This document shows, one piece after another, positions 46,470 through 56,135 of a stretch of DNA of 64,000 nt. Made by a program: the position numbers and the translations under genes. Source of the DNA: DAIQRJ01 sp963708795 (GTDB lineage: Bacteria; Actinomycetota; Actinomycetes; Propionibacteriales; DAIQRJ01). The stretch spans positions 62,001 through 126,000 of the forward strand of contig CAVPUH010000005.1 of assembly GCA_963708795.1 (NCBI GenBank), in the 5' to 3' direction. Position 1 is the first letter of the stretch, and each line of letters begins with the position of its first letter. The notes beneath the pieces are model-generated. The model ran no database searches. It had not been told where the DNA came from and saw only the letters and a program-made list of their open reading frames with translations.

Positions 46470-47938
46470 ATGTCCGCAGACAACGCCGAGGTCGAACGCC
46501 GTTTCCCGCGCCGCTTCCTGATGGCCGCCAGTGCCGCTGTCGCCGCGGTCGGGGTCACCGAGGCGATCACGCCGGCCGCGTCCGCGTCTTCGGGCTCGAC
46601 CACCTGGAAGCTCGGTGGCAACTCCGGCGTCACCACCACAGGCAGCAACTTCCTCGGCACGACCACCGTCGCACCGTTGATCTTCAAGACCCGTCCGACC
46701 AAGACGGGCGCCGTCACCGAGCGGATGCGCATCACCCCGGGCGGCCTGATCGGCATCGGCACGGGCTCGCCGACCGCTCAACTGGGCGTGAAGAGCAAGC
46801 TCGACCTGGCGTTCCGATCGACCACCAGCAGCACGGCATCGACGTCAGCAGGCGTCACCGGCGTCGCCGGCAACGGCACCGGCGTGGTCGGCACCTCCAC
46901 CCTCGGCAGCGGTGTGTCCGGCGTCTCCACCGATCTCTACGGACTGCAGGGGAAGGGCGGCTACGCCGGCGTGCGATCCGACGGCGTCTCCTACGGCGGC
47001 ATCTTCGTCAGCTCCGCCTCGGGCAGCATCGGCCTCTACTCCGTGGGGAACGGCTACGGGGTGTACGGGTCCGGCAACAGCTACGGCGTCTACGGATCCG
47101 GCTCGCACGTACGGCCTGTACGGCGGCGGGCGGCACCGGCGTCTACGGCTCCGGGAGCACCGAAGGTGTCACGGGCACCACGAGCAACGTCAACGGCAAC
47201 GCCGTCCACGGCACCGGTGGCATGTACGGCGTCCACGGCGACAACGCCCGCACTGCCGGGGTGCGCGGCGACTCGAACTACGTCGGCGTCTGGGCGCAGG
47301 CGCCCTCGTTCGCGTTGTACGCCGAGTCCACCGCCACGAGCGGCCAGAACTACGCCGTGTTCGGCAAGTCGAACGCCGCCAGCTGCTACGCCGTCTTCGC
47401 TCAGGGCAACGCCCACGTCAACGGCACCCTGTCCAAGGTCGCCGGGTCGTTCCGCATCGACCATCCGCTCGACCCGGACAACCGCTGGCTGTCGCACTCC
47501 TTCGTCGAGTCGCCGGACATGATGAACGTCTACAACGGCAACGTCGTCCTCGATGCCGATGGTGCAGCCACGGTCGAGCTGCCCGAGTACTTCACCGCGC
47601 TCAACCGCGACTATCGCTACCAGCTCACGACGATCGGCGGCTTCGCCCCGGTCTACGTGGCGGCCAAGGTCCACGACAACCGGTTCTCGATCGCCGGCGG
47701 GACCGCCGGCCTCGAGGTGTCCTGGCAGGTCACCGGCATCCGCCAGGATGCCTACGCGAAGGAGCACCCGATCGTCGTCGACAAGCCGAAGTCATCGCAG
47801 GACAAGGGCACCCGGCAGTTCGTCGCCAAGGGGTCCAAGGCGAAGCTCATGTCGGTCGAGCCGCCCCAGCCGAAGGCACCAGCGGCTCCGCCCGCGGCAC
47901 CGAAGTCACTCGGCCGGCAAGGCATCCCGCGCCCCTGA
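46470..47938 (+). CDS. Tat-exported Gly/Tyr-rich repeat protein (two frameshifts)
   Basis: About 488 residues when two one-base shifts near 47105 and 47135 are corrected. N-terminus RRFPRRFLMAASAAVAAVGV is a twin-arginine signal. The next part resembles a phage-type adhesin (MRITPGGLIGIGTGSPTAQLGV). Then come short repeats of GVYGSGNSYGVYGSGS type, probably a beta-helix. The C-terminal domain SFRIDHPLDPDNRWLSHSFVES, MNVYNGNVVLDADGAATVELP and VSWQVTGIRQDAYAKEHPI is found in many uncharacterised secreted proteins. A surface or structural role is inferred. GAGGAG precedes the ATG. Confidence 0.75.
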
Positions 47939-48005
47939 CGGGGTAATCAGCCGTTAACTCCACGGACACGGAGCGTGGCGCACTGGGCGCCTAACGTCCG
48001 CGATC

Positions 48006-48858
48006 GTGGACCTCGGAGCGTTCAACCGTGAGCAGCCGGGCGACCTCGTCGCCCGGCTGCTGGCGTGTGCGGCCGTCCCTACCTGGGCCGACAAGCTGAT
48101 CGCCGGTCGTCCATATCGCGACACCGACGCGGTGCTCGAACGGGCCGCCTCGCTCGCGCAGTCCTGGACCGACGAACAGGTGCGTCGCAGCGATCGCGGC
48201 GCATCCCCGGATCGGTGAGAGGTCGCCGACCTCGGCAACGCCGTCTGAGGCCACGATGTCAGCGACCGAACAACGTGGCGTCGGCGGCGATGCCGACACT
48301 CTCGAACGCCTGCGCGAGGGCAACCTCGCCTACGAGCAGCGGTTCGGCACCGTCTTCCTGATCCGTGCGGCCGGACGCTCGGGTGCCGAGATGCTCGCCG
48401 AGCTCGAACGCCGTCTCGGCAACGACCCCACCACCGAGCGCGACGAGATCCGTGAGCAGTTGACCGACATCGCCCTTCTGCCGAGTGCGCGACCTCCTCC
48501 GCTCATGACCGCGGCCGACGCTGGACGAAGTGCCGTCACCACCCACGTCCTCGATGCCGTCACCGGACTCCCGGCCGCCGGCCTGGTGGTGCGTCTCTCG
48601 CGCGACGGCCCCGGCGGCCAGGCGCTGGCGACCGGGTCGACCGACGCCGACGGGCGGATAGCCCGGCTCGGACCCGAGCGGCTCGACGCGGGCGAGTACC
48701 GGCTGACCTTCGACACTGGTGCCTGGTTCGAGCGTCTCGGGCGGCCGAGCTTCTATCCACGGGTCTCGATCGTCTTCAGCGTCGACGGCGCCTCCGGTCA
48801 TGTCCACGTCCCGCTCCTGTTGAGCCCGTTCGCCTACTCCACCTATCGAGGGAGCTGA
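48006..48858 (+). CDS. Fused OHCU decarboxylase and HIU hydrolase (UraD-UraH, frameshifted)
   Basis: About 283 residues joining two steps of urate breakdown. UraD part: DLGAFNREQPGDLVARLLACAAVPTWADKLIAGRPY, then after a one-base shift near 48190 the catalytic AAHPRIGER, and LREGNLAYEQRFGTVFLIRAAGRS. UraH part: TTHVLDAVTGLPAAGLVVRLS, GEYRLTFDTGAWFERLG, FYPRVSIVFSV, HVHVPLLLSPFAYSTYRGS, ending in the HIU-hydrolase YRGS tetrapeptide. UraH converts 5-hydroxyisourate to OHCU and UraD makes S-allantoin. The uricase gene follows 3 nt later. Confidence 0.9.
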
Positions 48859-48861
48859 CAC

Positions 48862-49761
48862 ATGCCCGGCTCGTATGTGCTCGGACCGAACCAGTACGGC
48901 AAGGCAGAGGTCCGCCTCGTCAAGATCACCCGCGACACCTCACGTCACGAGATCGAGGACCTGTCGGTGACCTCGCAGCTCCGCGGCCCGTTCGAGGACT
49001 CGCACTACACCGGCGACAACGCGAGAGTCGTCACCACCGACACGCAGAAGAACACCGTGTACGCCTACGCCCGCGAGCAGGGCATCGGCACGCCCGAGGA
49101 CTTCCTGCTCCGCCTCGGGCGACACTTCGTGGACGACGTCGAGTGGGTCACCGGCGGTCGGTGGGCGGCCGAGGCCTACAGCTGGGCACGGATACCCGTC
49201 GACGGGCAGCCCCACGACCACGCGTTCGTCCGGACCGGGCAGGAGACCCGGACGGCCGTCGTCACGATCGACGGTGACGACACCTGGGTCGTCGCCGGGC
49301 TGACCGACCTCACCGTCCTCAAGTCGACCGGCTCGGAGTTCCACGGCTTCCCCCAGGACCGCTACACGACGCTCGCCGAGACCGACGACCGCATCCTCGC
49401 CACCTCCGTCACGTCGCGCTGGCGCTACATCGGCACGGAACACGACTTCACGAAGACCTACGAGAGCATCCGCGAGACCATCCTCGCGGCGTTCGCGTCG
49501 ACGCATTCCTACGCGTTGCAGCAATCGCTGTACGCCATGGGGTCCGCGGTCCTCGACGCGCACGCCGACGTCGCCGAGATCAAGTTCTCGATGCCCAACA
49601 AGCACCACTTCCTCGTCGACCTGTCGCCGTTCGGGCTCGACAACCCGAACGAGGTCTTCTACGCGGCCGACCGGCCGTACGGGTTGATCGAGGCCACCGT
49701 GCAGCGCGACGACGCGGCGCCGGCCGGCCGAGCCTGGGACACCACGCCCGGCTTCTGCTGA
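48862..49761 (+). CDS. Urate oxidase (uricase)
   Basis: A 299-residue cofactor-free oxidase turning urate into 5-hydroxyisourate. YGKAEVRLVKITRDTSRHEIEDLSVTSQLRG, TGDNARVVTTDTQKNTVYAYA (catalytic Lys/Thr region), LKSTGSEFHGFPQDRYTTLAET and HSYALQQSLYAMGSAVLDA, EIKFSMPNKHHFLVDLSPFGLDNPNEVFYAADRPYG are all family signatures. It ends with an extended tail rather than SKL. Directly downstream of the uraD-uraH fusion, giving the full urate-to-allantoin path. Confidence 0.96.
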   Translation: MPGSYVLGPNQYGKAEVRLVKITRDTSRHEIEDLSVTSQLRGPFEDSHYTGDNARVVTTDTQKNTVYAYAREQGIGTPEDFLLRLGRHFVDDVEWVTGGRWAAEAYSWARIPVDGQPHDHAFVRTGQETRTAVVTIDGDDTWVVAGLTDLTVLKSTGSEFHGFPQDRYTTLAETDDRILATSVTSRWRYIGTEHDFTKTYESIRETILAAFASTHSYALQQSLYAMGSAVLDAHADVAEIKFSMPNKHHFLVDLSPFGLDNPNEVFYAADRPYGLIEATVQRDDAAPAGRAWDTTPGFC

Positions 49762-50023
49762 ATCCCCGTCGATCCCGCTCGCGAGGTGCTAGAAGAGGGC
49801 GGGAGGTTCGCATCGGGCGTGCCGGTCGGAGATCGACGCGGCGACGGCTGACCGGCGGCTGGCCGGGAACGGGCGGGCGTCCCTGCCCGAGATGTCCCGG
49901 GGGTCGGATAGATTGCGTGTGCGGCGACAACCGCTTTCCTTACCCGAGCTCCCCACCCAGCCTGCCCGAGCCGCGCCGCCTGCCGGCTCGCCGCACGCGC
50001 CCGACCACCTGCAAGGACGTCTG

Positions 50024-51931
50024 TTGCCTCCCCCGTCGTCGTACCACGAAGACCTGTCGATCGCTGATTCCCGCGTCCTGCGCACCGGATTGTCGGTGCT
50101 GTTCCGAGGCGCGTGGGATCACAAGCGCACGTTCGCGTGGTCGTTCTTCTTCGGGATCGCCTTCGCCCTGTTGCAGGTGTACTCGGCGAAGGTCCTCGGG
50201 GACGTGACGGAGAACCTGATCGTGCCCGCGTTCACCGAGGGCCGACCGGCCTTCGCCACGATCGTGACCGGCGCGTCCGCCGTCTTCGCCGTCGCCGTCT
50301 TCCGTGCGGTGGCGGTGGCCGGTCGCCGCGTGTTCGCCGCGCTCACCCAGTTCTCGCTCTACGCCGACTACCGGCACCGGCTGAACCGCCAGTACACCGA
50401 CCTCCCGCTGGCCTGGCATCGCCGCCACCCGACCGGGCAGCTGCTCAGCAACGTGAACGCCGACGTCGAGGCCATGTGGTTCGTGATGGCCCCGTTCCCG
50501 TTCGCGCTGGGCACCGTGGCGATGCTCGTCTACGCGCTGATCTCGATCGTCGCGGCCGACGTATGGCTCGGCCTGGTGGCCATCATCCTCATCCCGACGA
50601 TCATCGCGATCAACGTCATCTACCAGCGGATCGCGTCGCCCCTGGTCACCCGCGGCCAGCAGCTCCGGGCCGAGGTCTCCCAGGTTGCGCACGAATCGTT
50701 CGACGGTGCGGCCGTCGTGAAGGCGCTCGGGCGCGAGCAGCAGGAGACGGAGCGATTCGCGGACGCCTCGCACCGTCTGCGCGACGCGATCATCCGGGTC
50801 GGCTACGTGCGCGGCTGGTTCGACCCGATGATGGACGCACTCCCGAGCGTCGGTGTGATCGCGGCCATCGCGGTGGGCGCCTGGCAGATCAAGGCCGGCG
50901 CCATCGACACCGGCACGCTCATCCAGGTCACCTACCTCCTGACGCTGATGGCGCTCCCGTTGCGCTCGATCGGCTGGGTCCTCGGCGACCTGCCTCGACT
51001 CGTCGTCGGCTGGGGCCGGGTGCGGAAGGTGCTCGAGGCGACCGCCGATCACGCCTTCGGGTCGAAGGAGATGACCGACGGCGGACCGGTTCCGGTGGCC
51101 TTCGACGACGTCGCCTTCCGCTATCAGGACGGCGCCGGCTCCATGGTCGCCCGGCCGGCCGGCGACGCGGGCGACGGGGAGTCGGCCCTCGTCCTCGACG
51201 GCGTGAGCCTCCGGCTCGAACCGAACAGCGGTACCCGGGTCATCGCCGTCGTCGGCACGACGGGTTCCGGCAAGTCGACTCTGACGATGCTCGCGACCCG
51301 GTTGATGGACGTGGAGAGCGGTGCGGTGCATCTCGACGGCCACCCGGTCGAGCACTACGCGGACGGCGCCATCCCCGAACAGGCGGCGCTCGTGCTGCAG
51401 CAGGCGTTCGTGTTCGACGACTCCGTGCGCGGCAATGTCACGCTCGGCGCGGACTACGACGACGAGGCGGTCTGGGGGGCCTTGCGGCTGGCGCAGGCAG
51501 AGACGTTCGTCCGCCGGCTCCCCGACGGGCTCGACACCGGGCTCGGCGAGCGCGGCGGCTCACTCTCCGGCGGCCAGCGGCAGCGCATCGCACTCGCGCG
51601 CGCGATCCTGCGCGAGCCGCGGCTGCTCGTCCTCGACGATGCGACGTCCGCGGTCGACCCCACCGTGGAGCTCGCGATCCTCGACGGCCTCCGTTCCGAA
51701 CAGGTCGACGCGAGCATCCTCGTCGTCGCCTACCGCAAGGCCACCATCGCGCTGGCCGACGAGGTCATCTTCCTCTCGCACGGCCGGATCGCCGGGCAGG
51801 GCACGCATGAGGAGCTGTCCGCCACCAATGCGGAGTACCGGGCCCTCGTGAACGCCTACGACGAGGCGGCGATCGCGCACCAGTTGCTGGAACAACCCGA
51901 GGACGAGCTGACCGAAGGAGCTACCCCGTGA
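50024..51931 (+). CDS. ABC exporter half, degenerate-site subunit
   Basis: A 635-residue half transporter: six-helix exporter domain (residues about 25-330), then an ATPase domain. Walker A VVGTTGSGKSTLTML and signature LSGGQRQRIALARAI are normal. The Walker B end reads LLVLDDATSAVDP, with Asp for the catalytic Glu, and the H-loop reads VVAYRKAT, with Tyr for His. Together these suggest a non-hydrolysing site as in heterodimeric exporters. TTG at 50024 with AAGGA upstream is preferred; the frame extends to 49892. Its stop overlaps the partner's GTG. Confidence 0.88.
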   Translation: MPPPSSYHEDLSIADSRVLRTGLSVLFRGAWDHKRTFAWSFFFGIAFALLQVYSAKVLGDVTENLIVPAFTEGRPAFATIVTGASAVFAVAVFRAVAVAGRRVFAALTQFSLYADYRHRLNRQYTDLPLAWHRRHPTGQLLSNVNADVEAMWFVMAPFPFALGTVAMLVYALISIVAADVWLGLVAIILIPTIIAINVIYQRIASPLVTRGQQLRAEVSQVAHESFDGAAVVKALGREQQETERFADASHRLRDAIIRVGYVRGWFDPMMDALPSVGVIAAIAVGAWQIKAGAIDTGTLIQVTYLLTLMALPLRSIGWVLGDLPRLVVGWGRVRKVLEATADHAFGSKEMTDGGPVPVAFDDVAFRYQDGAGSMVARPAGDAGDGESALVLDGVSLRLEPNSGTRVIAVVGTTGSGKSTLTMLATRLMDVESGAVHLDGHPVEHYADGAIPEQAALVLQQAFVFDDSVRGNVTLGADYDDEAVWGALRLAQAETFVRRLPDGLDTGLGERGGSLSGGQRQRIALARAILREPRLLVLDDATSAVDPTVELAILDGLRSEQVDASILVVAYRKATIALADEVIFLSHGRIAGQGTHEELSATNAEYRALVNAYDEAAIAHQLLEQPEDELTEGATP

Positions 51932-53761
51932 GCGCGGTCTCGGCACGGGTGAGCGCCGACGGCAACACCGGCGAGGGAGGTTTCTCCACGCTGCGCCGGG
52001 GCCTACGGCTCAGCCCGGAGATCTTCCACGGGCTCGGGGTGACGCTCTCGCTGGCGCTGTTCGCGACCGTGGGAAAGGTGATCATCCCGATCACGATCCA
52101 GCAGGTGATCGACAAGGGCATCGTCGCGCCGCCGACTCCGGACATGCAGTTCGTGCTGAAGGCGGTGGTGATCGCGGTTTCGCTGCTGTCCTTGACCACC
52201 ACGGCGCAGGTCCTGATGAACCGCAGGCTGTACCGCGCCACCGAGAGTGGACTGGCGACGTTGCGGATCAGAGCGTTCCGCCACGTGCACGACCTGACGC
52301 TGCTGACCCAGGGGAGCGAGCGGCGTGGTTCGCTGGTCTCGCGGGTCACCTCGGACGTGGACACGATCTCGCAGTTCATGTCGTTCGGCGGCATCATGCT
52401 GATCGTCAACGTGGCGCAGCTGCTGATCGCGACCGTCGTGATGGCGGTCTATTCGTGGCAGCTCACCCTGGTCGTCTGGATCTGTTTCCTCCCGACGCTC
52501 GTGCCTGATGCGCTTCGTCCAGTTGCGCGTCCGGACCGCCTATGCGCGCGTCCGCATCGCCGTCGGTGCGATGCTGGGCGCGGTCTCCGAGGCCCTGGTG
52601 GGGGCGGCGACGGTCCGCGCCTACGGGATCAGCGCCCGCACCCTGGAGCGGATGGACGCCACCGTCGACGACGTCCAGCATGCGCAGAACAAGGTCCTGC
52701 GACCGCAGGCGCTGAGCTTCTCCCTCTCCGAACTCGTGGACGGCTTCACCGTCACGATGGTCATCATCGTCGGCATCGTCATCGGCACGAACGGCAGCGG
52801 CGACCTGACGCTCGGTGGCCTGCTCGCCTTCCTGTTCCTCGTGACGCTGTTCACGATGCCGATCCGCATGGGCATCGAGATCCTCAACGAGGCCCAGAAT
52901 GCGATCGCCGGCTGGCGGCGCGTGCTCGGCGTGCTCGACACCCCGGCCGACATCGCCGACCCGGCCGACCTGTCCCACGCGCGTGCACCAGGGGTCGGCG
53001 AACCGACCGATCTGCCACCGGGGCCGCTCGGGATCGACGTCCGCGACCTGCGATTCGCCTACCCGGACGGGCCCGACGTCATCAAGGGCGTGAGCATCTC
53101 GCTGCCGCCACGCTCACGGGTGGCCGTCGTGGGCGAGACCGGCTCGGGCAAGACGACGTTCGCCAAACTGCTCACCAGGCTGATGGACCCCAAGTCCGGC
53201 ACGGTCGACGTGGGCGACCTCGACCTGCGGCAGGTTCCCTTCCGGTCGCTCCGGTCGCGGGTGGTGATGGTGCCGCAGGAGGGCTTCCTGTTCGACACCA
53301 CGATCGCCGAGAACCTGACCTACGGGCTGCCGAACGCCACCCGCGAGCAGATGCTCGGAGCCCTCACCGAACTCGGCCTCCACGACTGGGTGGACTCGTT
53401 GCCCGACGGGCTGGACACGCCGGTGGGCCAACGCGGGGAGTTCCTGTCGGCCGGTGAGCGCCAGCTGGTGGCGCTCGCGCGCGCCTACGTCGCCGATCCC
53501 GATCTCCTCGTCCTCGATGAGGCCACGTCGGCCGTCGACCCGGCCGCCGACGTCGCCCTGCAGGCCGCGATCGACAGCATCGCCCGCGGCCGCACGACGG
53601 TGACGATCGCCCATCGCCTGTCCACCGCGGAGAACGCCGACCTGATCCTGGTGTTCGACGACGGCGAACTCGCCGAGGTCGGACCGCACGAGCGGCTGGT
53701 CGACGAGGGCGGCATCTACGCCGGGCTGCATCGCTCGTGGACGTCGGCGCGGGGACGCTGA
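51928..53761 (+). CDS. ABC exporter half, catalytic subunit (frameshifted)
   Basis: About 610 residues. Membrane part LFATVGKVIIPITIQQVIDKGIV, RLYRATESGLATLRIRAFRHVHDL and VSRVTSDVDTISQFMSFGG runs to WICFLPTLV. One extra base near 52507 shifts the frame, which then gives LMRFVQLRVRTAYARVR to the end. The ATPase domain has GETGSGKTTFAKLL, QEGFLFDTTIAENL, Walker B LLVLDEATSAVDP and H-loop TIAHRLSTAENAD, all canonical. Its signature reads LSAGERQLVALARA instead of LSGGQ. It pairs with the preceding subunit; substrate unknown. Confidence 0.87.
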
Positions 53762-53849
53762 CTCCTCGGGCCCCCGCGCCGACGCCCGGGGCGGCTGACT
53801 CAGTCGCCCTTGACGTTCACGATCTGACGCAACGGGAGGATGCCCGGCG

Positions 53850-54662
53850 CTACTGCAGGTTCACCAACAGGCCGCCGTCGACGAGGATGCTCGCGCCGGT
53901 CACGTAGCGCGCTGCGTCGCTCGCAAGGAAGACGACCGGCCCGCCGATGTCGTCGGGCTCGCCGAATCTGCCGAGCGGGATGCGTCGATCGAGCGCGGCG
54001 CGCTTGGCGGGATCGGACCAGTCGTCGGCGTTGATGTCGGTGGCGATCGCCCCCGGCATCACGGAGTTGCAGGTGATGCCGTGCGGTCCGAGCGCGATCG
54101 CCATCGACTGCATGAGCGCATGCACCCCGGCCTTCGTGGGCGTGTAGTGCGTCTGCCTCGCGCCGCCGACGAGGGCCGAGATGCTGCTCATGCCGATGAT
54201 GCGACCACCGCGACCCTGCGCGACCATGACCCGAGCCGCCGCCTGGGAGCAGAGGAACGTGCCCTTGAGATTCACGGCGTGGACCCGGTCCCAGAGGTCC
54301 TCGGGTAGGTCGAGGAAGTCGGCGAAGGGACAGATCCCCGCGTTGTTCGCGAGAATGTCCAATCCACCCAGGGCATCCACGGTCGTGCCCACCATCGCGC
54401 GCACGTCGGTTGAGTCGGCCACATCGGCACGAACCGCGACACCACGCCGGCCGAGGGCCTCGATCTGTTCGACGACGGACGCCGCGTCGGCCTCGTTGTC
54501 GTGCCCGAACTCCTGGTCACCGACGTGCTCGTCAGTGTCGTGGTAGTTCACGGCGACGTCCGCGCCGGCACGGGCCAGGGCCATCGCGATCCCGGCCCCG
54601 ATGCCCCGGCTCGCGCCGGTCACGAGGGCTGTCTTTCCTTCCAGGACAGGCGAGTCGCTCAT
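53850..54662 (-). CDS. Short-chain dehydrogenase/reductase
   Basis: A 270-residue classical SDR: TALVTGASRGIGAGIAMALARAGADVAVNYH (NAD(P) site), NNAGICPFADFLDLP, VNLKGTFLCSQAAAR, catalytic SSISALVGGARQTHYTPTKAG and C-terminal PLGRFGEPDDIGGPVVFLASDAARYVTGASILVDGG. An acidic insertion (DTDEHVGDQEFGHDNEAD) follows beta-2. It starts 6 nt after the L-rhamnonate dehydratase gene, so it probably oxidises the 2-keto-3-deoxy-L-rhamnonate made there. Confidence 0.85.
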   Translation of the reverse strand: MSDSPVLEGKTALVTGASRGIGAGIAMALARAGADVAVNYHDTDEHVGDQEFGHDNEADAASVVEQIEALGRRGVAVRADVADSTDVRAMVGTTVDALGGLDILANNAGICPFADFLDLPEDLWDRVHAVNLKGTFLCSQAAARVMVAQGRGGRIIGMSSISALVGGARQTHYTPTKAGVHALMQSMAIALGPHGITCNSVMPGAIATDINADDWSDPAKRAALDRRIPLGRFGEPDDIGGPVVFLASDAARYVTGASILVDGGLLVNLQ

Positions 54663-54667
54663 CGGCT

Positions 54668-55846
54668 TCAGTGCTCGTACGGCCGCGACAGCGCGCACTC
54701 GGGGTTGAGTCGCACGCCGAAGCCGGGGCGGTCGGGGACCTTCATCCGCCCGTTCACCGGCACGGGCTCGTCGAGCAGCAGCGGCGAGAACATCGGCACG
54801 ACCTCCGTCGCGTCGGGGTGCATCATGAGGAACTCGGCGAACGGACTGTTCTGCCTGGTCACCACGAAGTGGTAGGAGTACACACTCGATCCGTGGGGGA
54901 CCACGAGTGCGCCGTGGGCGTCGGCGAGCGCGGAGATCTTGAGGAGCTCGGTGATGCCACCGCACCAGCCGACGTCGGGTTGGACGATGTCGGCGCAGCC
55001 CATCTCCAGCAGCATGCGGAAGCCCCATCGCGTGGCCTCGTGCTCGCCGGTCGACACTGCGACCTTGCCCGAGAGCCGGCGCCGCAGTTCCTGATAGCCC
55101 CAGTAGTCGTCCGGCGGCAGGGCCTCCTCGATCCACCGCAGCCGGATGTCACGTGCCGCTTCGACGAACTCGGTGGCCCGCAGCAGGTCGAGTGACATCC
55201 AGCAGTCGAGGGACAGGAAGAAGTCGTCGCCGACCTTCTCGCGGAACGACCCGATGCGAGCGATCTCCGCCGTGCGCGCGTCCGAACCGTCGGCCGCGGC
55301 CCACATCAGCGGGAGTTTGCCGCCGAGAAATCCCATCTCCTTCGCGAGATCCGGGCGCGGACCGGTGGCGTAGAAGGAGATCTCGTCGCGTACCGGGCCG
55401 CCGAGCAATTCGTACACCGGTACGTCGCGGACCTTCCCGAGCAGGTCGTACAGGGCGAGATCGACACCGCTGATCGCGTTGAGCGCCAGCCCGCGGCGAC
55501 CGTAGTAGAGCGTTCCGTGGAACATCTGGTCCCAGATCCGTTCGAGATCGGTGACCGCGGCGCCCTCCACGAAGCGGGCCAGATGGTTCTCGATGATCCA
55601 GGCGGCAGGTTCGCCACCGGTGGTGACGGCGAACCCGACCGTGCCGTCCGACGCCTCGACCTCGACCACCACCGTGCCGAGGACGTTCAGCCCGAACAGC
55701 CGCCGGTGGGCGCGGTAGTCCGGATAGCGCGACATGGGTGTGGCGATCGCGCCGTCGATCCAGTGGTCGTCGGGCTGGTCGTGGTAGTCCGCACCGCCGC
55801 CACGGGTGGTGAACGCGCGAATGTGGCGGACGGTCGGGGTACTCAA
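54668..55846 (-). CDS. rhmD: L-rhamnonate dehydratase-like enolase superfamily protein
   Basis: A 392-residue mandelate-racemase-type enzyme. ATPMSRYPDYRAHRRLFGLNVLGTVVVEVEASDGTVGFAVTTGGEPA is diagnostic of the rhamnonate dehydratase subgroup. The barrel follows with LYYGRRGLALNAISGVDLALYDLLGK, SFYATGPRPDLAKEMGFLGGKLPL, LDCWMSLDLL and IEEALPPDDYWGYQELRRR (metal-binding carboxylates), STGEHEATRWGF and CADIVQPDVGWCGGITELLKI, and HGSSVYSYHFV with the general-acid histidine. TTG start at 55846 with GGAG upstream. First step after rhamnonate in the non-phosphorylated pathway. Confidence 0.85.
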   Translation of the reverse strand: MSTPTVRHIRAFTTRGGGADYHDQPDDHWIDGAIATPMSRYPDYRAHRRLFGLNVLGTVVVEVEASDGTVGFAVTTGGEPAAWIIENHLARFVEGAAVTDLERIWDQMFHGTLYYGRRGLALNAISGVDLALYDLLGKVRDVPVYELLGGPVRDEISFYATGPRPDLAKEMGFLGGKLPLMWAAADGSDARTAEIARIGSFREKVGDDFFLSLDCWMSLDLLRATEFVEAARDIRLRWIEEALPPDDYWGYQELRRRLSGKVAVSTGEHEATRWGFRMLLEMGCADIVQPDVGWCGGITELLKISALADAHGALVVPHGSSVYSYHFVVTRQNSPFAEFLMMHPDATEVVPMFSPLLLDEPVPVNGRMKVPDRPGFGVRLNPECALSRPYEH

Positions 55847-56135
55847 GAGAACGCTCCAGGTGTGTGCGGCAGCGCAGGCGTACGGAACGGGACCTCGCCG
55901 TTCGACCCTAGGGACCCGCAGCGACCGGATCAACGAACAGCGCGGTGATCCCCGTGGGTGATCCGGATTGGCCGAGCACGGACATCCGGGCACGGAGAGC
56001 CTGGCTCTAGGCCTCGCCTGGATCGACAGGATGGGCCACGCCGGGCCGGAGAAGGCCGCGGTGCCGGCTGAACCCGACGGCGCGTCCGCCTGAGCGCCGG
56101 AATCGGCTGCGCGCATCGACGTCCGGGTCACTAGA

